DNA from: CAIKLP01 sp965279595
GTDB lineage: Bacteria > Bacteroidota > Bacteroidia > Sphingobacteriales > Sphingobacteriaceae
Assembly: GCA_965279595.1 (NCBI GenBank)
Contig: CBDIIF010000007.1
Span: 1 to 13,798, forward strand
Length of the DNA stretch: 13,798 nucleotides
Reading direction: 5' to 3'
The first letter of the stretch is position 1. The number at the start of each line of letters is the position of its first letter. The translations under genes were made by a program, and so were the position numbers. Below are positions 6,990-13,798 of this stretch, piece by piece. The notes below the pieces were generated by a model. It saw only the letters and a list, made by a program, of their open reading frames with translations, made no database searches and was not told where the DNA came from.

Positions 6990-9900
6990 TCAATACTCAT
7001 TATATCCAAAATAATAGTGTATCTTTAGGAGAAGATGTTCTTCAGTATGTCCAGGAAGGTATTCAAGCATATTTAATTTCTGAATTTTATCTTAGGAGTG
7101 AATAAATATTTGTGCACATTTATAACAAATATCCTAATGTTTGCCATCAAATTTTCCTGGTCTGCAATTTAGACATATAAAACGAGGATTAGGAGGAAAA
7201 TTAACAGTATCAATCTCATCCCCAACTGCTCTCTAACAAGGTTCACAATCAAATACGTGCTACTTAGTTCCAAATCTTTTAGAACTAGGGAAAAGATTTC
7301 TACCAAACTTGCAAGCATCAATTCTTTTCATTTCTTTATCTCCTGATTTAGCTGGAATGAATACCAAATTGGATTAATACCTAGATTTAGAAATTAAATA
7401 CTTGTATTTCTAAAATTAAACATCATCATCAAGTTATCCACAAGTTGTACACAAATGTATATTTAGCCAAGGACTGTAAAATTATGCTCCATTTAATTCA
7501 ATCATACATCCTATACAACGATCACCTCTTTGAACTTCATAATCTAGTTTATTATAAATATGTAGATACATTAGTAAAGATCACTGAATTATATTTCTTT
7601 GGGCATTAAATATCCTGCTTCATAAGATTAGACTAGCATAACTTCTTAAGGATTAGTATTCATATTAGAAACTAATTTTAAGGTATGCTCTTGTGGATAT
7701 TATATTGATGGATATAGGATATATTGGTTTTTTTCAAGAATACGTAATAAAAATTAGACATCCTATTGGTATAAAGCAAATCCAGATAGAATTAAATCAA
7801 ATTTACCTAAACTCTACATTTCCATTTTATCATAGAAATTCTAAAGATATTAATTATTGTTTACCATATTATAAAATTTAATCCTCTTTTCTTAAATAAC
7901 TTCAGGATAACCAATATTTATCTATTCATTTGCTTCTTCAACTAGTATTTGAATATGATCTATACCAACAATTTCACTAAATATTATTATTTTATTACTA
8001 ATCTATATTTTATTCCATGAATAATTTCATCATTAATTATGTAGTAAACCCTTTTCCTGATCCTAATTCTAAAACTCTAAATTTTTTGTCCTTTTGCAAT
8101 CCCTTTGTAATATCGATTAATGTATCTAATATTTTAGATTATATTTAGATGCTTTCTATAAAACTTCCCTCCTTAAAATGATGATTGGTATACTCATCAT
8201 TTAAATTAATTCCAGGAATAAAATCTTATATTTCCTATTCTAGTAATATTTAGCAGGTTAAAGGTTTTGTTATCAATTTCTAACTCCACAATTTCTGAAT
8301 TTATTTAGCCTAAAGACTATTAATTAAAAGTAAATAAGTCTCAAACATTTCATCTATTTCTCTTTGATCAACATTTTATTATTTTTATATAAGTGGTTGT
8401 TCTTCTTATGCAGTAATCCCTTTTATTACATAGGATTGTTTTTGTTATTATTTTACATTTCTCAATTAATCTGAACTTTACTATCTCTAATAATCTTATA
8501 TAGTGTCATTCAATCCATATTAATATGTCTAAATTGCAGTAGATCCATCAAATTTATCATAATAATCATGCAAAAACTATATTAATTTCTCATTTAATTC
8601 TGGATCCTTTATATCTCTCTGTAGATTTAATTTAGTTTTGACTTCATTCATCATTATTTTATCATTTATTCTGTTAGCTTTGGTTATTGTAATAGATTTA
8701 GTTATAGATATAAGTATTGAAATTGTGGAGGATACTAATGATAATAGCAACATGACTATAGCTTAATTTTTTGTTAACAATAAATATGTAACTTGAAGTA
8801 CAAATTGTGGAATGTGCTCTATAAAAGTTCTAAATGTTGCAGTATACACTCTATTTGGCAATCCTTTTATACACAAGAAATTGGTGGTATTTTAAATAGT
8901 CCACTTTTCTAATAGAGAACTCACCATATTAATTTCAAGAAGTGAGCAATAATTGCACAAATAATCAATATAATTTTCCTTACCTCCTTATCTCGAACAT
9001 AATAATCTTCATAATTTTTAATAAATACTATAGAGTGTAAAAGGCTTCTACTGATAGACAAAAGGTAACCACCCCTGTAGAAACCCAGGCTATTTCATGG
9101 TAGTTTTCACAGCTTAAGACTGTTGTGATAAAGCACATATCAGAATAAATGTCAAATTTTGATGCCTAACTGAGCATTATATCTTTCATCTAAATATATA
9201 TTATTATTTTACAAAATACAATGACCTCTTCCATTTTGGACCAGTAGAGTACTCTTTGTGAGTTATCTCGAATTTCATACATATTTATGCTAAATATATT
9301 TCAAAACTTGCAATAAATACTGAATATCCAACATAAATATAATGTCCATACCATGAGTGACCATTACATTTGTTGACAAATATTATAGGTACTGCAATAA
9401 CAATTACATAAAATACAATAAAATTAATCCAAAATAATATGTTATATTTATGCTTTCTCCTTTCTAAATAGGACTTAAGCTCATCTTTTTTATCATTATA
9501 CTCATAATCTGCAGTTTTGATACCTAATAATTCTGTAATCCATAATCCATATTCACTTTATAAAAATACACAATAGCCACATAATAAGTATTTCTCTAAA
9601 ATATATCTAGTACAAAACATTTGATATAAACACGGCAGAAAATTTGCTTTTATATTCTCCCAAAATGCTACTATCGCAACCCACACTGCTGTACAGAATG
9701 ATGTGAAAAAGGCACTTATTTCATCATTCTGGTCTTCAAATTGTTATTCATATAAACTTAATAGTGACTAATCCCAATAAAATGTTTAAGTGCTCTTCAC
9801 AACATAGAAATATATAAATTAATTCTAAGGTTTTGCACTTGTTCTTCTAGCTTAACCTTCTCTAAGCACTTTATTCTATTCAATTATGATATTGGCTATT

Positions 9901-12315
9901 TTTTTCATTCCTTTTTCACTTAATGATGCTGTAAATTCAATAATTACAACTTATTAGGATTCCTTGTATATATTTTTCTATGCTTCTGCGCTTTCTAAAA
10001 ATGACTCAACAGCTTTTAAAGTCAACTCTCCAAAATCTGTATTCCCAGATATATCCAACAACTGAGTCTTTTGGTTAATAAGTTCAATAAGTTCTGAACC
10101 TTCCGAGTCACTAAAATTGTTGTTTTTCAAATTAATTATAGGTATCTAATTAAACAAGAACTGATAAAATTATCTATCACTTTCGAATTAGCTCTATTCA
10201 AAATTTACAGATAGACCTCGTTTAGTCTTATAATTTTTAATCAATGGTCTTTTCTTACTACTTCCCAAATGATTTGAGGATAAATCTATATACTTTAATC
10301 CACTTAGACATGTAATATTTTATATATCTTCTCGAAAAAGCCCATTATTACTCAAATCTAAATAAGTTAATTTGGTCATTTAGTTGATTCCTTAATAAAT
10401 AATATGATCTTTGAATGGAAGATTGCGATCAAATAGTATCTAACAATTTCCAAGTAATAGCATAGTGATGTTGGAAAAATTCATATTTTAAAGAAGCTTA
10501 TACATTAAAAGGAATTTTTCATCCTCTACTTTCATTTCTAATTATTCCTTTTTCAGAATCTCCAAGTTAATTCTCAATTGTGATATTGTTTCATCAGCAA
10601 ATTCTTATTCTATTTTTTTTTATTTAGCATCCTCAGAAAAATGCTTTAATAAATTCAATTCTGGTGGCTATTCCATTTCAGATGCAAATTATTATATTCT
10701 CTGCATAGGATTATAATTTTTAGCCTTTGGATTCTTCTTTTTCATTTATTTAGATGGATTAAACTCGGGAAAACTATTTAGTTCCTATTATAGCCTTCTC
10801 TCTTATATTTTATCATAATATTTCTAGATTGCCCAGTGTGCTATTTAAGTTATTTTCTTAACATAAAGCTCTCTATATTTAACCTTCTCTTGGTATTATG
10901 TCTGAAAATATTTCTTGTATTCAACCTGCTTGAGAACTGTCTCAAACAATGGTTCAAAATAAGTTTCCCCATTTAATACTGTTTACTAGGCAGAAATTGT
11001 TTTCTTTTCTACACCAGTGAATCCAGTGTAAAAGGTTTGACCAAACTTTTCTGGCATTTAGGGTTTATAAGTATCAAATAGATCATATAATTTCAATTCC
11101 ACATAAAAACAGAAGGGTATATTAAGTAAATGATTAATCTTAGGTGCTTCAAATTATATTATATTTAAAGATGAATATTCTGAAATACTCAGAAAACCAG
11201 GATAATAAACTTATCTGCTTAAGGGGAATAAAAATTTAGTTTATAATGCTCCACCCAAATTATATGTCTTAGACCTATCATCTATTTGTAGTATGAATTA
11301 TGATCCATTAGCAGGAATGACAAATAACAAATTTTATATAGGAAATAGCTTTATTTCTCTTATCCCATTTGTGCCACTATCAGAAATTTATGAGATTACC
11401 TTTCCTCTTCGATTTAGATCCAAGATATCTATACGATAAGAATCTCCTGAAAAAAACTTTTAATGTGCAATTGCCAATAACCTACCGTCTTCGCTAACAT
11501 CAATTTTATAAATCATATCGAATGGTTCTGCAAAATATATAATTTTATTAGAAAGTAAAGTTTCCATTTAATTTCCAAGAGTGTATATTATAATTTAGTA
11601 ATCACCGAGAGCAACAATTAATTATTAAGTTTCATAACAATAGCAAGAACTGTATATTCCAATCTTATGATCTATGAAATTTGGAAATATTGTTCCTGAT
11701 TCAAACTCTGTTATTGTTTATAATGGCTTAATTCCTTCAGATACCATCGAGTATTCATTTTTTTACATTTTTTGTCTTTTTCTTGTTGGCCTTTTGGAGG
11801 CCTCTTCTTATATTTACTCATGCTAAATCCACTTGATTTGATTAAGACATACGACTATTATTACATTACCGCTTGTTGTATGAATTTGTCTAATCTAATT
11901 ATGTGTCAATTTTATTAGATGGTACATTTAGGTCATCTGATAACCTAATGGTGAATTAACGATATTATTGATGATTAAGTGCCCATCTTAAGTTCCTATA
12001 GCAATAAAATTATTGTAATAAGCAATTTAAATTGCAGTGCAGATTTATGGAGCTGGATAATCTATTTCTATTTATTAATATTATTTTGTAATCATGTCTA
12101 TGACTCTAAAATGTTGCTATTATAGTTTCTATAATTACATGATTTCCTATTGCCAATAATTCATAATTTTAGGATAATGATGATGAAAAGGAATCATGTC
12201 TAAAAAGTTCTGTTACAAAGTATTAATCCACTTGAAATGGAATAGATAAAGTTTAGTTCTAAGCAGACTCCACAAAAATGCTCTAATATAATTTTGTTTC
12301 GTTATCAAGTTACAT
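6990..12315 (-). CDS. Multidomain membrane protein: WD-like propeller, LRR, Xk-related-like membrane domain, PIMT-like methyltransferase, ZZ-like zinc tail
   Basis: Exons (minus strand): 12315-12139, 12116-9213, 9189-9029, 9006-7999, 7976-7865, 7840-7570 and 7543-6990; 5187 nt, about 1728 aa, stop TGA 6992-6990. Residues 1-410: WD/beta-propeller-like repeats (NFIAIGTQDGHLII, LIVALGDYQIIIYTL, KIDVSEDGRLLAIAH). 410-630: charged coiled coil. 640-760: leucine-rich repeats (LTYLDLSNNGL, LKYIDLSSNHL). 860-1190: several membrane helices ending in FIEHIPQFVLQVTYLLL, resembling the 'E..PQ..LQ' signature of Xk-related proteins. 1190-1310: polar linker. 1315-1525: PIMT/PCMT-like class I methyltransferase with SAM motif LELGSGKG (about 1393-1400), VGIDHIQ and FDLILSG. 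1550-1690: CIGC..CTTC and CLNC..CYKC plus CEPC, a ZZ-like zinc-binding tail. The linker and methyltransferase share one open frame with the membrane domain, so separate genes are unlikely. Probable role: membrane-tethered methyltransferase or scaffold (inference). The start is the first in-frame ATG; the frame stays open without ATG up to 12528. Confidence 0.82.
7544..7569 (-). other. 26-nt intron before the zinc-binding tail
   Basis: GTATCT...CTAG on the minus strand. It joins IQFSDLYQ to YYEVQRGDRCIGC, moving the methyltransferase frame into the frame that carries all the Cx2C motifs down to TGA 6992-6990. Confidence 0.82.
7841..7864 (-). other. 24-nt in-frame intron in the methyltransferase domain
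   Basis: GTAAAC...CTTTAG on the minus strand. The length is a multiple of three and, in this code, contains no stop. Removing it leaves 16 residues between RIKF and FDLIL, the same spacing as in human PIMT (RVKL to YDAI), so splicing is favoured. Confidence 0.72.
7977..7998 (-). other. 22-nt intron inside the methyltransferase domain
   Basis: GTAATA...TTTAG on the minus strand. Removal joins MEQNID to YEIVGIDHI, the second SAM-fold strand of PIMT-like enzymes; retention gives TGA at the junction. Confidence 0.87.
9007..9028 (-). other. 22-nt intron ending in GAAG, uncertain, in the large gene
   Basis: GTATTT...GAAG on the minus strand. One intron must move the frame between about 9060 and 8925, and this single GTA..AAG unit does it. 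An alternative intron at 9028-9059 (GTC..TATAG) gives an attractive hydrophobic frame but then meets TGA near 8923 and needs a second, non-standard intron. I prefer the one-intron model; about 25 residues around it are uncertain. Confidence 0.55.
9190..9212 (-). other. 23-nt intron in the large gene
   Basis: GTAAAA...TTTAG on the minus strand. Removal joins KRSLYF to MKDIMLSQASKFDIYSD, a typical Xk-like start of a helix (D..SD/TD); retention gives TGA immediately after. Confidence 0.8.
12117..12138 (-). other. 22-nt intron near the 5' end of the large gene
   Basis: GTAATT...ATAG on the minus strand. It connects YELLAIGNH to QHFRVIDMI; the upstream frame otherwise ends at a TGA near 11818. 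Confidence 0.75.
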
Positions 12316-12534
12316 TTAATTTTATAATATTTTTTGTGTAATATGTTCATTAAATGTGAATTTCTAAGAATAGTAATTATAAGACCATATTAATTCAAGT
12401 TCATTTATTTGATGGTTCAGATCTTAAATAAATGCATAAGCTGATCTTGTTTTCTCCAAATAGTACAATTTTAAAAATGATGTTAAAAAATATTTTTACA
12501 AATAATTTAAAATTAATAACAAAAATACTCAAAA
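12316..12534. promoter_or_regulatory. Divergent intergenic region
   Basis: This 219-bp AT-rich gap separates the ATG of the large minus-strand gene from the ATG of the AVL9 gene on the plus strand, so it should hold both promoters. No specific motif is recognised. On the minus strand the large gene's frame stays open to 12528 without an ATG, so part of this region could be coding if an upstream exon exists. Confidence 0.5.
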
Positions 12535-13798
12535 ATGATGAAATGGTTATAAAAAGCAAAGGATAATATCTAGGATGAAAATAAGAAAAAGTTATCTAAA
12601 TAAGATAGATATATTAAAAAGTACTTGAAATCAGATAAATGCTTTAATTTGTATAATAAACTTAAGAATGCCAAACTAATCAAACAGGAATCAACTCAGG
12701 CATTTAATTATCGAGTAAGATAAACATTTCCTGATGTTGAAAGTACTCTAAAAACTGAGCTATAAGAGCAATATCTGAAGTTATTTGAACCTCCAAATAT
12801 AGATATAAAAAGTCCAATTATTGCAATATTTGCTGTTGGATTTCATCATAAAAGAGGATCAGAAGTAGAATTTTGCTTTCCTAAAATAACTGATGAAAAC
12901 ATATTAAATAAAGTAACTGTATACTCATTACCTGATGCTGTCCATAATACTGATGAAGATTATTTATACTTTAATTTCAAGAGTGATTGGAATGGTAAAT
13001 CTAGAATGTTGTTCGGAGTTACATGTTTCAAATAAATTAAAGTCACTGATTAAATAAAATAACAAGATCCCGAATTGACAAGGAGCCATTTATAAAAAGC
13101 CATTTGTTTACTTTCACTTGAACCGCTATTTGGATACATAAAAAATAGATTGGAACCTACTATTAAAGCGTATTTTTAGCTGTAAAACTTTAAGGATACT
13201 TCACTAATATAATTTGCATATGAAAATATTAGTCTAAGTATGGATTATAAGATTTGTATACACAATCTAGAAATGTCTGAGATGATGATTGATACTAATA
13301 TAATCTCAATATTTATAATATTCAAGGATAAGATATTCAAGATACTAAAAGCTATGATGCTTGAATTAAAGTAAATATTATTTTATATGTTTATTAAGAA
13401 TAATAGTCTTTTCACTATCATCAAGTATTTGCTCCAAATTTCTAATTACTTTGATATCCTTGATACCAGGATTACTTCAATATGACATTTAAAATAAGAG
13501 TGCTGTGATGCAAAGAGCATATTTGAGTAATTATGGATTGCCACTAAATCTATTTGGTGATTATTATTAGCTGTTCATGCATTTCTCTGTTAATGATCTC
13601 AATGATATATAAAAAAGAGGGTATTTAATAGGAACAACAAATAAATTTCTCAAATCTATGGGTAAACTAGATCCTGATATATTAATCGATATAGATGCAG
13701 AATAAATATAAATTTTAAAAGAAGAACATAAAAAACTATTAGAGTAATTATTTTTTTAACTTTTAGAAATAAAATAGGAGACAAATTGGTGTATTCTT
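12535..13798 (+). CDS. AVL9: AVL9-like (DENN-family) trafficking protein, 5' part (3' end outside window)
   Basis: Exons 12535-13370 and 13399->13798, about 412 visible residues, no stop before the window ends. After a charged N-terminus of about 95 residues, the AVL9/uDENN signature is clear: IIAIFAVGFHHKRGSEVEFCFP, LPDAVHNTDEDYLYF, LFGVTCFKQIKV, RSHLQKAICLLSLEPLFGYI, then KIFKILKAMMLELKIIVFS and LISLIPGLLQYD followed by GLPLNLF and GYLIGTTNKFL. These match the order in human AVL9 (VGFHHKKG, LPDGAHN, FGISCYRQI, VCVLSKLPLYG, LIPGL, GMPLAIF). AVL9 proteins are DENN-family factors acting in late secretory traffic at the Golgi and in cell polarity; DENN domains usually act on Rab GTPases. The start is the first of two adjacent ATGs (12535, 12538). 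It is divergent from the large minus-strand gene. Confidence 0.9.
13371..13398 (+). other. 28-nt intron ending in TTAAG in AVL9
   Basis: GTAAAT...TTAAG. Removal gives MLELKIIVFSLSSSICSKFL then LIPGL, lining up with human AVL9 (LLEKKVLFYISPVNKL ... LFPGM). Retention ends at TGA 13482-13484. This is the best homology-supported AAG acceptor in the window. Confidence 0.87.

Noticed and set aside
7693..7881. Plus-strand open frame opposite the methyltransferase domain
   Set aside because: Shadow of the minus-strand exons, which carry recognisable PIMT-like motifs.
8920..9028. Alternative frame with an attractive hydrophobic stretch (VRKIILIICAIIAHFLKLIW) on the minus strand
   Set aside because: It runs into TGA near 8923 and no usual intron links it to the certain downstream frame; the single 22-nt intron model needs fewer assumptions.
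1..13798. Search for CRISPR arrays, insertion sequences, tRNA or rRNA genes and bacterial signals
   Set aside because: No direct-repeat array, terminal inverted repeats with a transposase, cloverleaf or rRNA-like segment was recognised; the window is eukaryotic.

Overview
The window looks like a stretch of ciliate macronuclear DNA, most likely Paramecium or a close relative. Three things point there. First, every long gene is open only if TAA and TAG are read as glutamine, and every complete gene ends in TGA. Second, the genes are broken by very short introns (22 to 32 nt, starting GT, mostly GTA, and ending AG) that restore reading frames and conserved domains. Third, the DNA is very AT-rich with small intergenic gaps. 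All coordinates below assume this code; the standard code shows only fragments of these genes.

Layout, left to right. 1-1008 (+): 3' end of a sortilin/Vps10-type sorting receptor. 1294-4514 (+): a seven-exon, about 1019-residue protein with a voltage-sensor domain, a glycosylated ectodomain between two membrane segments, and a class III adenylyl cyclase. 4576-5013 (+): small basic protein of unknown function. 5010-5958 (+): a membrane-anchored peptidase S49 (SppA/SohB) homologue in which both catalytic residues appear to be lost; its start overlaps the preceding stop codon. 5959-6393: mostly AT-rich spacer. 6394-6957 (+): 187-residue protein of unknown function. 6990-12315 (-): one about 1728-residue gene combining a WD-like beta-propeller, coiled coil, leucine-rich repeats, a polytopic membrane domain resembling the Xk-related family, a protein-isoaspartate-methyltransferase (PIMT/PCMT)-like domain and a Cys-rich ZZ-like zinc-binding tail. 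12535 to the right edge (+): 5' part of an AVL9/DENN-type trafficking protein.

The most unusual item is the large minus-strand gene. The membrane part and the methyltransferase part lie in one uninterrupted reading frame, and a phase-restoring intron carries it on into the zinc-binding tail, so it reads as a single membrane-tethered methyltransferase fusion. Other points are the inactive-looking S49 protein, the voltage-sensor cyclase with sAC-like active-site residues, and several introns ending in AAG, supported by protein homology.

The genes do not form an obvious pathway. Several concern membranes and secretory traffic (sortilin, AVL9, S49) or membrane-linked signalling (cyclase, large fusion), which may be coincidence. 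Domain calls rest on motif recognition by eye; no database search was run.
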